A DNA stretch of 64,000 nt from Candidatus Scybalomonas excrementigallinarum (GTDB lineage: Bacteria; Bacillota; Clostridia; Lachnospirales; Lachnospiraceae): contig DVIZ01000081.1 of the NCBI GenBank assembly GCA_018710905.1, positions 1-64,000 of the forward strand, written 5' to 3'. A program made the position numbers and the translations under genes. This document shows positions 1-7,320 of the stretch, in pieces. The notes under the pieces are model-generated. The model worked only from the letters and a program-made list of their open reading frames with translations, was not told the origin of the DNA and searched no databases. Positions within the stretch are counted from its first letter, which is position 1. Every line of letters starts with the position of its first letter.

Positions 1-253
1 CTGTTGAGTCTTAGTAAAAAAACGGTTCTCCAATCGAAGATTGATAGAACTTCCGTTGATCTTCAGTTCAAAACTTAGCTTGGCTAATTTATCCCTTGTT
101 TACTGTGTTTGGGTTGTTGATTTCTCAACGACCAAGAATGTTGGACACTTGTCCACCGATTGATTTCTCAATCTTTATATCTCTTGGAATTTTCAAGGTT
201 GTTTCATTATTCAATTATCAATTTTCTTTTGTTTCTTTCGAAACAGCTTGTTT
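1..253 (-). ncRNA. 5' leader of an rRNA operon reading out of the left edge
   Basis: Read on the minus strand, this stretch starts just after a strong promoter. It contains the CCTTGAAAATTCC motif (about 192-206) typical of Firmicute rRNA leaders and their antitermination box, plus short inverted repeats. No coding frame is convincing. The 16S gene itself is not reached, so it should start just beyond position 1. The leader call rests on motif resemblance and on the tandem strong promoters, not on a visible rRNA gene. Confidence 0.65.
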
Positions 254-282
254 ATTATATCTTATTTGTTTTCGTTTGTCAA
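254..282 (-). promoter_or_regulatory. rRNA operon promoter, proximal
   Basis: On the minus strand there is a perfect TTGACA (277-282) and a perfect TATAAT (254-259), separated by 17 bp. The match to the housekeeping sigma consensus is full, as expected for rRNA transcription. Confidence 0.8.
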
Positions 283-348
283 GAACTTTTTTATTCTTTT
301 CTCAAACTTTTTCGTTTTGTTTCGTTGTCTTTCGCAACAACGTGTTAT

Positions 349-377
349 ATCTTATCATATTATCTTCTGTTTGTCAA
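349..377 (-). promoter_or_regulatory. rRNA operon promoter, distal
   Basis: A second minus-strand promoter lies about 95 bp upstream of the first. It has TTGACA (372-377), a 17-bp spacer and TAAGAT (349-354). Tandem promoters are usual for rRNA operons. The flanking sequence resembles that of the proximal promoter, suggesting duplication. Confidence 0.7.
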
Positions 378-426
378 CAACTTTTTTAAATTTATTTTTT
401 CACTCGTTTTTTGAGCAAAAAAATAA

Positions 427-515
427 CGGAGAAAGAGGGATTTGAACCCTCGCGCCGCTATTAACGACCTACTCCCTTTCCAGGGGAGCCCCTTCAACCA
501 CTTGGGTATTTCTCC
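427..515 (-). tRNA. tRNA-Ser (anticodon GGA)
   Basis: On the minus strand the acceptor stem GGAGAAA pairs with TTTCTCC at the 3' end, with discriminator G. The T loop is GGTTCAAATCC and the anticodon loop reads CTGGAAA, giving anticodon GGA. A long variable arm makes it a class II serine tRNA. CCA is not encoded. It lies just upstream of the distal rRNA promoter in the same direction, and a T-rich run follows its 3' end. Confidence 0.93.
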
Positions 516-544
516 ACGGTTGCTATATGATACTATATAACGAA

Positions 545-630
545 CGGAGAGGGTGGGATTCGAACCCACGCGCCCTTTCGGACAAACGGTTTTCAAGACC
601 GCCTCGTTATGACCACTTCGATACCTCTCC
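545..630 (-). tRNA. tRNA-Ser (anticodon TGA)
   Basis: On the minus strand the acceptor stem GGAGAGG pairs with CCTCTCC, discriminator G. The T loop is GGTTCGAATCC and the anticodon loop is CTTGAAA, giving anticodon TGA. A long variable arm is present. It is 29 bp from the other tRNA-Ser and was probably transcribed with it. CCA is not encoded. Confidence 0.93.
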
Positions 631-661
631 ATATTCTTTTTCTGTCTCAGCGACAGATATT

Positions 662-690
662 ATGATATCATTTTTGTCTTATAGTGTCAA
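662..690 (-). promoter_or_regulatory. promoter of the tRNA-Ser pair
   Basis: Minus strand TTGACA (685-690), 17-bp spacer, TATCAT (662-667), about 30 bp upstream of the first tRNA-Ser. Seen directly; function inferred from position. Confidence 0.65.
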
Positions 691-1058
691 TAATTTTTTT
701 CATTTTATTTCGATCTTTTTACTTATCCTATAGCTTCCCCATTTTTTTCAATTTTATCCCGAATAAATTCTTATTTTTATATAGCAATGAGAAACCCATT
801 TTTAGAGTTCCTCATTACTCCTAGATAATATGGATTGCTAAAATATAGACATCCATATTTTCCTCTTTCTATTGTTACCTATTTCTAGACTAAATATGAT
901 CTTTATATATCGTCTAGATATCTCTTTCTATTCTATTCGGCGCTATATGTTCTGTTAAAATACTCATCATCCGAAATGGATATCATTCATCCCCATTTCT
1001 ACGCTCTATAGGAAAACTAGTATTTATCAATTTTTTACTCTTCCTATGTATAATTTCC
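691..1058. other. gene-free gap between tRNA promoter and ispD
   Basis: About 370 bp of AT-rich DNA. I see no convincing ORF, tRNA or strong terminator. It lies downstream of ispD on the minus strand, so it may hold that operon's 3' end, but no clear hairpin with a T run was found. Confidence 0.5.
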
Positions 1059-1757
1059 CTATCTTATTCTCATAGAAAGTAAACATTCTGCAATCACCAA
1101 ATCTTCTGGTGTAGTAATTTTAATATTTTCATAACTACCCTTCAATAATTTAATTGGATGATTCCCATACTTTTCTACTACCATAGCATCATCTGTAATG
1201 GTATTATCTTCTACCTTCATCATCTCTTCATAAGCCTTGGTAACTAAAGGAACTGTAAAAGACTGTGGTGTCTGCATTAACCATAGGGTACTTCTATCTG
1301 GTGTCTCTTTTGCAAATCCTTCCTTATCGATCACTTTAATTGTATCTTTTACAGGCATACCAACAACACAAGCTCTATATTTTTTGACCCCCTCTATGGA
1401 AGCCTTTATAATTGCTTGTGTTAATAGCGGTCTTGCACCATCATGAATTAGTACATAATCTCCTGCTTCTATGGCCTTTAATCCACAATAAACAGATTCA
1501 TATCGCTCGTTACCACCTTCTACAATGGCAACAACTTTTTGAAATCCATATTTCTCTATAATCTCTTTTTGACAATACGAAATCTCACCTTTTCCAACAA
1601 CTAAAACAATCCCATCCACATCACTTTCTTCAAATTCCTTCAAGGAATAATACAGCACAGGATAGCCTTTTAATTCCATATATTGTTTTTGTATGTGAGA
1701 TTGCATACGCTTTCCTTGTCCACCTGCTAATACAATCGCTATGATTTTTTCCTGCAT
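1059..1757 (-). CDS. ispD: 2-C-methyl-D-erythritol 4-phosphate cytidylyltransferase
   Basis: IspD makes CDP-methylerythritol from MEP and CTP in the cytoplasm, in the non-mevalonate isoprenoid pathway. The 232-residue length is normal for the family. The N-terminal nucleotide-binding loop LAGGQGKRM (about residues 10-18), the HDGARPL motif (about 104-110) and the TPQSF segment are all present. The ATG start follows an AAGGTGG ribosome site. The gene begins 11 bp after the tsaD stop on the same strand, so the two are probably co-transcribed. Confidence 0.95.
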   Translation of the reverse strand: MQEKIIAIVLAGGQGKRMQSHIQKQYMELKGYPVLYYSLKEFEESDVDGIVLVVGKGEISYCQKEIIEKYGFQKVVAIVEGGNERYESVYCGLKAIEAGDYVLIHDGARPLLTQAIIKASIEGVKKYRACVVGMPVKDTIKVIDKEGFAKETPDRSTLWLMQTPQSFTVPLVTKAYEEMMKVEDNTITDDAMVVEKYGNHPIKLLKGSYENIKITTPEDLVIAECLLSMRIR

Positions 1758-1768
1758 GGAACCACCTT

Positions 1769-2794
1769 CTATCTTTGTCCAATCTTCAGATTAGGAACTG
1801 CATTCAAATCCCAACCATGTCTTGTCCCTTTTTGATATTCATAAAATCCAGCCACTCCAATCATAGCAGCATTATCCGTACAAAAAATTGGAGATGGGTG
1901 ATAAAATTTTAATCCATTTTTTTCACAGGCTTCTTTCATAGCCTCTCTTAAAGAGGAATTTGATGCAACTCCACCTGCAACAGCCAGCTTATTAACACCT
2001 AATTCTTTTGCAGCGAAAATAGCATGATTTACTAATACATCAATAACTGCCTGCTGGAATGACGCCGCAACATCTGCTTTATTTACTTCAATTCCTTTCA
2101 TTTCACATTGATTTAAGTAATTTAAAACCGCTGACTTTAATCCACTAAAGCTAAAGTCGTTTGGAGCGCCTTCAATAACCGCTCTTGGGAATTTAATCGC
2201 ATTTTTATCTCCCTCTTTTGATAATTTATCAATTTTTGGTCCTCCTGGATAACCGAGTCCAATGGCTCTTGCTACTTTATCAAAAGCTTCTCCTGCTGCA
2301 TCATCCCTTGTTCTTCCGATAATTTCATATTCACCATAATCTTTTACATGAACAAGATGAGAATGTCCTCCTGATACCACAAGACATAAAAACGGAGGCT
2401 CTAAGTCTAAATTTTCAATATAATTAGCCGAAATATGACCTTCAATATGATGCACCCCTACCAATGGTTTTTGTTTTGCAAACGCTATGGATTTTGCAAA
2501 TGCAACTCCAACTAATAACGCTCCTACAAGTCCTGGTCCATAAGTAACAGCAATGGCGTCGATTTCATCTAATGTGGTATCTGCTTCTTCTAACGCTTCC
2601 TCTACCACTTGATTGATCTTTTCAATATGCTTTCTAGAAGCAATTTCTGGAACGACTCCACCATATAATTTATGCAACTCAATTTGTGAAGATATAATAT
2701 TGGATAGAACTTCTCTACCATTTCGAACAACTGCTGCGGCTGTTTCATCACAAGATGACTCAATCGCTAATATTTTAACTTCTTCTTTTTGCAC
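1769..2794 (-). CDS. tsaD: tRNA N6-threonylcarbamoyladenosine transferase TsaD
   Basis: TsaD transfers the threonylcarbamoyl group to A37 of ANN-decoding tRNAs, working with TsaB and TsaE. The 341-residue ASKHA-fold protein shows the N-terminal [15 protein letters not shown] motif, the metal-binding HHIEGH (about 115-120), SGGHSH, and the C-terminal GGVASN and CTDNAAMI segments. The start is GTG, placed 8 nt after GGAGG. Its partners tsaB and tsaE lie 2-3 kb upstream on the same strand, separated by rnz and a small zinc-finger gene. Confidence 0.96.
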   Translation of the reverse strand: MQKEEVKILAIESSCDETAAAVVRNGREVLSNIISSQIELHKLYGGVVPEIASRKHIEKINQVVEEALEEADTTLDEIDAIAVTYGPGLVGALLVGVAFAKSIAFAKQKPLVGVHHIEGHISANYIENLDLEPPFLCLVVSGGHSHLVHVKDYGEYEIIGRTRDDAAGEAFDKVARAIGLGYPGGPKIDKLSKEGDKNAIKFPRAVIEGAPNDFSFSGLKSAVLNYLNQCEMKGIEVNKADVAASFQQAVIDVLVNHAIFAAKELGVNKLAVAGGVASNSSLREAMKEACEKNGLKFYHPSPIFCTDNAAMIGVAGFYEYQKGTRHGWDLNAVPNLKIGQR

Positions 2795-2989
2795 AATACA
2801 TTCCTCCTTTTTCTTACTTTTTATTTTCTATATTTCTCTTATTAATTAATACCTATAAATTTTAATACTTATCATTTCAATCCTATACTGTTTTTCGGAT
2901 AACCTATACGCCACAGACAACTTATTCCTTTTGTCAATCTATGTCCATTGATATTCTTTAAGTCGTTTACTTGTTGAGCACGATTCACA

Positions 2990-3901
2990 CTATGCCTCTT
3001 CAAATTCTAACGTTATGCTCTTTCCATCTTTTCCAGGTTTTACTCTCTCAAAAATTTCCCAAACCTTTGGCATAAATTCCTCTGCCCTTGTCAAAGAAGG
3101 ACTATAATGAGTCAACCACATTTCTTTTACATCCGCTTCTTTTCCAAGTTTAGCAGCTTCATAAAAAGTCATATGCTTATACTCTCTTGCTTTTGCATCT
3201 TTTCCATCTTCTCCGTACATACCTTCACAAATAAAAAGATCGGAATTTTTTGCATGTTCTGCAATCGCAGGCACAGGACGGCTATCGGTACAATAAGTGA
3301 CTTTAATTCCTTTTCTCTCTTCTCCTAAAATCATATCACTTGTATAGATTCGACCATCAGCTTCAATTGTATCGCCTTTTTGCAAACGACTCCAATACAT
3401 TTTCGGTACTTCATTTTCTTCGGCTTTCTTCGGATCAAATTTTCCCGCTCTTGGAATTTTTATGGTATATCCATAACAAGTCACATTGTGGTTCACACGA
3501 AATGCTTCTATTATATATCCATTTCTCTCAATGATCTGTTCACTACCTGAAAGCTCAATAAACTCAATTGGAAATGGTAATTCTGGAGCAATTACACGCA
3601 ATGCATTTACAACACGCTCTAATCCTTTTGGTCCAATCATAACAAGTGGCTCTGTACGCTCTGCATTTCCAAGGGTCAATAATAGTCCTGGAAGCCCACT
3701 GATATGATCGGCATGATAATGCGTAAAACAGATGACATCAATAGGCTTAAAACTCCAGCCTTTTTCTTTGATTGCCACCTGTGTTCCTTCTCCGCAGTCA
3801 ATTAAAATACTATTTCCATTATATCTTGCCATTAAGGCTGTTAAACGCCGATATGGAAGCGGCATCATTCCTCCACTTCCCAATAGGCATACATCTAACA
3901 T
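2990..3901 (-). CDS. rnz: ribonuclease Z
   Basis: RNase Z is a metallo-beta-lactamase-fold endonuclease that cuts the 3' trailer from tRNA precursors lacking CCA. The 303-residue length fits the short bacterial form. The metal-binding motif THYHADH lies near residues 60-66. Further ligands are suggested by the histidine in RVNHNV, the CTDSRP aspartate, and the histidine in WLTHYSP near the C terminus. The two nearby tRNA-Ser genes lack an encoded CCA and would be typical substrates. Confidence 0.93.
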   Translation of the reverse strand: MLDVCLLGSGGMMPLPYRRLTALMARYNGNSILIDCGEGTQVAIKEKGWSFKPIDVICFTHYHADHISGLPGLLLTLGNAERTEPLVMIGPKGLERVVNALRVIAPELPFPIEFIELSGSEQIIERNGYIIEAFRVNHNVTCYGYTIKIPRAGKFDPKKAEENEVPKMYWSRLQKGDTIEADGRIYTSDMILGEERKGIKVTYCTDSRPVPAIAEHAKNSDLFICEGMYGEDGKDAKAREYKHMTFYEAAKLGKEADVKEMWLTHYSPSLTRAEEFMPKVWEIFERVKPGKDGKSITLEFEEA

Positions 3902-4007
3902 AGTTATATCCTCACTTCCTAAACGCTATTTTTTACTAGCATTATTTTTATCCTATCACTCTTTTATTCAAAATCTCTTTCTCAATTTTTTTTAATTACA
4001 ATTTTAT

Positions 4008-4232
4008 TTACACTAATTCCGTTTGATCTTTTATTTGAACGGGTATTTTAAATGTCTGAGTCCATTGATCATAACAAGCTTCACAAATATGAATCACATG
4101 ATGTTCTCCGTCTTTTTTTGAGAAATATCCCCATTCTTTCTCAAGTAATACCGAATCATTTCTCTCTAAATCATTTAAGCTACCAATCTCTCTCCCACAT
4201 AAATTACAATATAATTTGCCATTATGCTTCAT
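4008..4232 (-). CDS. small CxxC-CxxC zinc-binding protein, unknown function
   Basis: A 74-residue protein with two CxxC pairs (C9/C12 and C50/C53), the second within a HICEACYDQW segment, which suggests one zinc site. There is no signal peptide or membrane segment. It lies between rimI and rnz on the same strand. A real gene is likely because the cysteine spacing looks constrained and the ORF is flanked by co-directional genes. I do not recognise a named function. Confidence 0.7.
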   Translation of the reverse strand: MKHNGKLYCNLCGREIGSLNDLERNDSVLLEKEWGYFSKKDGEHHVIHICEACYDQWTQTFKIPVQIKDQTELV

Positions 4233-4306
4233 GCCGTTCCTCCACTTCCATTATCTGCAGATCTTTCGTTCAACTTTATTCTTCTCTATTATAAATGCTT
4301 TCTTTG

Positions 4307-4765
4307 TTATTTTATAGTGGAAAGATTTGCCGACATAATCACCGCATTTTCCAAAGGATCTTTATAATAATTTTTCCTCATTGAAATTGGAATAAAATGA
4401 AATTTTTCGTATAGATGAATCGCACCTGCATTACTTTCTCTCACTTCAAGAAAAACAGTATTCACTTGTTCTTCTTTTGCATGCTTTAAAGATTCTCTTA
4501 CAAGCAATTCTCCTATCCCCTTCTTTCTCATATGAGGCAATACTGCAACATTAGTGACATCTGCTTCATCAATTGTCTTTATCATACCCATATAACCGAC
4601 TACTTCATCGTTTACTTCTGCCACAAGAAATTGGTGTGTTTCATATTGTAATACTTCTTCAATACTTTCGAGACTCCATGGGATTGAAAAACAAGCACAT
4701 TCTATTTTCCGAACTGCCTCACAGTCTTCTTTTCTCATCAAACGTATCTTGATTTCTTGTCCCAT
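4307..4765 (-). CDS. rimI: ribosomal-protein-alanine N-acetyltransferase
   Basis: A 152-residue GNAT acetyltransferase with the acetyl-CoA loop VLPHMRKKGIGELLV (about residues 75-90) and the LEVRESN-AIHLYEKFHF motif typical of RimI, which acetylates the N terminus of ribosomal protein S18. It starts one base after the tsaB stop, in the common order tsaE-tsaB-rimI. The substrate is inferred from family and context. Confidence 0.9.
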   Translation of the reverse strand: MGQEIKIRLMRKEDCEAVRKIECACFSIPWSLESIEEVLQYETHQFLVAEVNDEVVGYMGMIKTIDEADVTNVAVLPHMRKKGIGELLVRESLKHAKEEQVNTVFLEVRESNAGAIHLYEKFHFIPISMRKNYYKDPLENAVIMSANLSTIK

Positions 4766-4766
4766 A

Positions 4767-5483
4767 TTATCTTTGTTCCTTCGCCATCATCTTTTCTCTT
4801 AACTCTCTCTCCGCTTGAGAAAGTCTTAAATATTCTGGCTGATGTTCTGTAGCAGTCTCTATTTTACCTTCTTTAAAATATTCAATTCCTAATGTCCCAA
4901 CGGCACCTGCTCTTTGACGACAAAGATGGGCTGGTGCAAAGGAATATGGCACTTTCATCTGCTCTTTTATAATGTCCCTATATGGAGGAATTCCGTCTCC
5001 AATAAAAATAACTTCTCTTCCTAATAAATTCAGCTCTTTTATCAACTCTTCAATGGAAACTGCCATCTGATCTTGCATCACCCGAAACTTCATTTCATGA
5101 AACTCATAAAGTCCCGTATAAACTTGATTTCTTCTGGCATCCATAATCGGACAGATCACTTGGCTATTTCCATACAAATTATAGGCAAGTGCTTCCACCG
5201 TTGGAATATGGATTAAAGGTTTCCCTAATGCAAAGCCCAGTCCTTTTGCTGTAGCAGAACCAATGCGCAGTCCTGTAAAAGATCCTGGTCCACCTGCTAT
5301 GGCAATTGCATCTATCGTATCTAAATCAATCTGTGTCATTTTTATTATTTCATCAAGCATTGGTAATAATGTCTGAGAATGTGTCTTTTTATAATTGATT
5401 GTATATTCTGCCACTATTTGCTCTTCCTCTACAATAGCAACAGATGCTACAAGTCCTGAACTATCAAGTGCTAAAAGTCTCAT
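4767..5483 (-). CDS. tsaB: tRNA threonylcarbamoyladenosine biosynthesis protein TsaB
   Basis: TsaB is the non-catalytic ASKHA partner of TsaD. The protein opens with MRLLALDSSG and has the diagnostic GGPGSFTGLRIG motif. I chose the ATG at 5483 because a clear AAAGGAGATATT ribosome site precedes it and the family starts there, giving 238 residues. An in-frame extension to 5573 would add 30 residues without family resemblance. The gene sits between tsaE and rimI, so all three are probably one operon. Confidence 0.94.
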   Translation of the reverse strand: MRLLALDSSGLVASVAIVEEEQIVAEYTINYKKTHSQTLLPMLDEIIKMTQIDLDTIDAIAIAGGPGSFTGLRIGSATAKGLGFALGKPLIHIPTVEALAYNLYGNSQVICPIMDARRNQVYTGLYEFHEMKFRVMQDQMAVSIEELIKELNLLGREVIFIGDGIPPYRDIIKEQMKVPYSFAPAHLCRQRAGAVGTLGIEYFKEGKIETATEHQPEYLRLSQAERELREKMMAKEQR

Positions 5484-5584
5484 AATATCTCCTTTTCTCA
5501 TTCTATATCCGAATCTGCCATTTCTTATCGTTCTACCTATATCTATAGGAACCGATAAGAAATCATTTTCCATTTATAAAAGAA

Positions 5585-6013
5585 TTATAAATGATCAGAA
5601 ACGGTAATTCTTCTGTAATCAAATCCCTTTTCTAAATCTTTTTCAATAGTAACAACCTTCATTGTTTCTGGAAGAATTTCTTCGATTAAATTGGCCCATT
5701 CAATTAAACAAACACCATTTCCATAAATATAATCTTCAAATCCAATCTCATCCATTTCTTCCACATCGCTAATCCGATAGACATCAAAATGATAAAAAGG
5801 AATTCTTCCTTCTTCGTACTCTTGAACAATCGTAAATGTTGGGCTGCTAACTGGCTCTGTAATGCCTAATCCTGTGGCAAATCCTTGTGTAAATACTGTT
5901 TTTCCAACTCCTAAGTCTCCCAGTAAGCAAATGACATCACCTGCATTTGCCTCTTGTGCCATCTTCTTTCCAAATTCAAATGTATCCTTTGACTCATGAC
6001 TTTCAAATATCAT
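5585..6013 (-). CDS. tsaE: tRNA threonylcarbamoyladenosine biosynthesis ATPase TsaE
   Basis: TsaE is the small P-loop ATPase that cycles the TsaB-TsaD complex. The Walker A motif GDLGVGKTVFTQG is clear. The SPTF segment and the FYHFDVYR segment are family hallmarks. I chose the ATG at 6013, 8 nt after AAAGGAG. A GTG nine bases upstream overlaps that ribosome site. First gene of the tsaE-tsaB-rimI group. Confidence 0.94.
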   Translation of the reverse strand: MIFESHESKDTFEFGKKMAQEANAGDVICLLGDLGVGKTVFTQGFATGLGITEPVSSPTFTIVQEYEEGRIPFYHFDVYRISDVEEMDEIGFEDYIYGNGVCLIEWANLIEEILPETMKVVTIEKDLEKGFDYRRITVSDHL

Positions 6014-6225
6014 ATCATTCACTCCTTTCTTTTCTCACTTTTATTTATCTTTTACTCGTTAGAGCTGATACAGTTTCTTCTTCATTTCGTTCTTATTTGT
6101 TTCCTACCTCTATTTTACACTTTTTATTCTATCAGAAATATTCTATCGAAAACAAGAAAACTTCTTACTTATATTCTGATTCATTATAACAGACACATCC
6201 TCAACTAGCAACGGCAGAAACAAAC

Positions 6226-6277
6226 GAAAAAAGTTGCCAGTGGTTTTCATTTCTTTGTTTTCCACTGACAACTTTTC
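6226..6277 (-). terminator. intrinsic terminator after ribU
   Basis: Minus strand: an AAAAGTTGTCAGTGG arm pairs with CCACTGGCAACTTTTTTC across an A-rich loop and ends in a T run. It separates ribU from the downstream tsaE operon. Confidence 0.8.
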
Positions 6278-6311
6278 TATTTACAAGATAGGAATTTTTT
6301 CCTCAAATACA

Positions 6312-6926
6312 TCACACCATAAACTTACGGAATTTTTTCCATACATAATAAGTAACAATTGATAATACCGCTCCTTTTACAATATTAAAAGGCACAAAAC
6401 CGATGAGCAGTAATGTCTTCATATCTTTAATTGCAGGAATCATAGCACTAGCCATTCCATAAAGGGCACTTTCATTTCCTCCAAAATAAAGAGTAATGTA
6501 AAGAGGTAATGTAATGAAATAGTTTACAACAACTCCTGTAAACACTAATAATAAAGTTCCTACAAAAAATCCTTTTTGGAGTCTTTTTTGTGACTTTGAA
6601 TACCAAAATACAAGAGAAACCCCTAATACATAACTAGATGACATAATAAAGTTTGCTATTTCTCCGACTGTTGCTGTACTACTTGTCATAGCATGAAGTA
6701 AATTCTTTACTAACTCTACAAATACACCCGCAGCTGGTCCATACGTTAAAGCACAGATGAGTGCTGGTACATCACTAATCTCTAACTCTAAAAAACCAAT
6801 AAACTTTACTGGGAAATGTACAAACATTAAGATAAATGCCATTGCTGACATGAAACCAATTGTTGTAACTGCTTTCGCATTTAAAACATTTCCTTTTTTA
6901 ACTCCTTGTAATTGTGTGTTATCCAT
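6312..6926 (-). CDS. ribU: riboflavin ECF transporter S component
   Basis: A 204-residue hydrophobic protein with about six membrane segments. It matches the RibU pattern: an early MSAMAFILMF helix, then FLELEISDVPALICALTYGPAAGV, which contains the conserved S-component loop. It binds riboflavin and would work with an EcfA/EcfA'/EcfT module encoded elsewhere. The ATG follows AAAGGAG. Specificity is strongly supported by the FMN riboswitch immediately upstream, so riboflavin uptake is switched off when FMN is plentiful. Confidence 0.93.
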   Translation of the reverse strand: MDNTQLQGVKKGNVLNAKAVTTIGFMSAMAFILMFVHFPVKFIGFLELEISDVPALICALTYGPAAGVFVELVKNLLHAMTSSTATVGEIANFIMSSSYVLGVSLVFWYSKSQKRLQKGFFVGTLLLVFTGVVVNYFITLPLYITLYFGGNESALYGMASAMIPAIKDMKTLLLIGFVPFNIVKGAVLSIVTYYVWKKFRKFMV

Positions 6927-7009
6927 GTTTTCTCTTCTCCTTTACATAAAAAATACTATGTCGGAAATTCAAGAGAGTGAGGAAAGAATACAAGCTATTT
7001 TTGCCCACA

Positions 7010-7040
7010 CAAAAAGCCCTGAATCGATGATTCAGGGCTA
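7010..7040 (-). terminator. riboswitch-controlled attenuator of ribU
   Basis: Minus strand: AGCCCTGAATC, a 3-nt loop, then GATTCAGGGCT followed by TTTTT. It lies between the FMN aptamer and the ribU start, so it is very likely the expression platform. FMN binding should favour this terminator. Confidence 0.85.
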
Positions 7041-7094
7041 ATCGCTTAACGTATCGTATATAAAATGTATGGTAACTAAAATACGCTTACAGTT

Positions 7095-7212
7095 CTTATC
7101 TTCTTTCATCCAGACTTTACTGTCGGTATTGGAATCACACCAATTCTGCCCTAATGGCTCGCGGACTTTACCGCCGGTCGGGAATTGCACCCTGCCCTGA
7201 AGAACTTCCTTT
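7095..7212 (-). ncRNA. FMN riboswitch (RFN element)
   Basis: The minus strand carries the conserved RFN blocks in order: CAGGGCAGGGTG, AATTCCCGACCGGCGGT, AAAGTCCGCGA, and the distal AAGTCTGGATGAAAGAAG. End points are approximate. It is followed by a terminator hairpin and ribU, the classic arrangement for transcription control by FMN. Confidence 0.95.
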
Positions 7213-7227
7213 ATTTTATTCTTTTTT

Positions 7228-7256
7228 ATTATAATATTTGTATTTTGAAAAGTCAA
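7228..7256 (-). promoter_or_regulatory. promoter of the FMN riboswitch-ribU unit
   Basis: Minus strand TTGACT (7251-7256), 17-bp spacer, TATAAT (7228-7233), ending about 16 bp before the aptamer begins. Confidence 0.8.
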
Positions 7257-7320
7257 TACTTTTCAAAATCACGTTTTGAGTTTTCGGAAAACTATTTTTC
7301 TTTCTTCCTTCTATTTTTCC

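Noticed and set aside
96-445. overlapping plus-strand ORFs at the left edge
   Set aside because: They are antisense to rRNA promoters and leader and are made of Phe/Leu/Ser codons from T-rich DNA.
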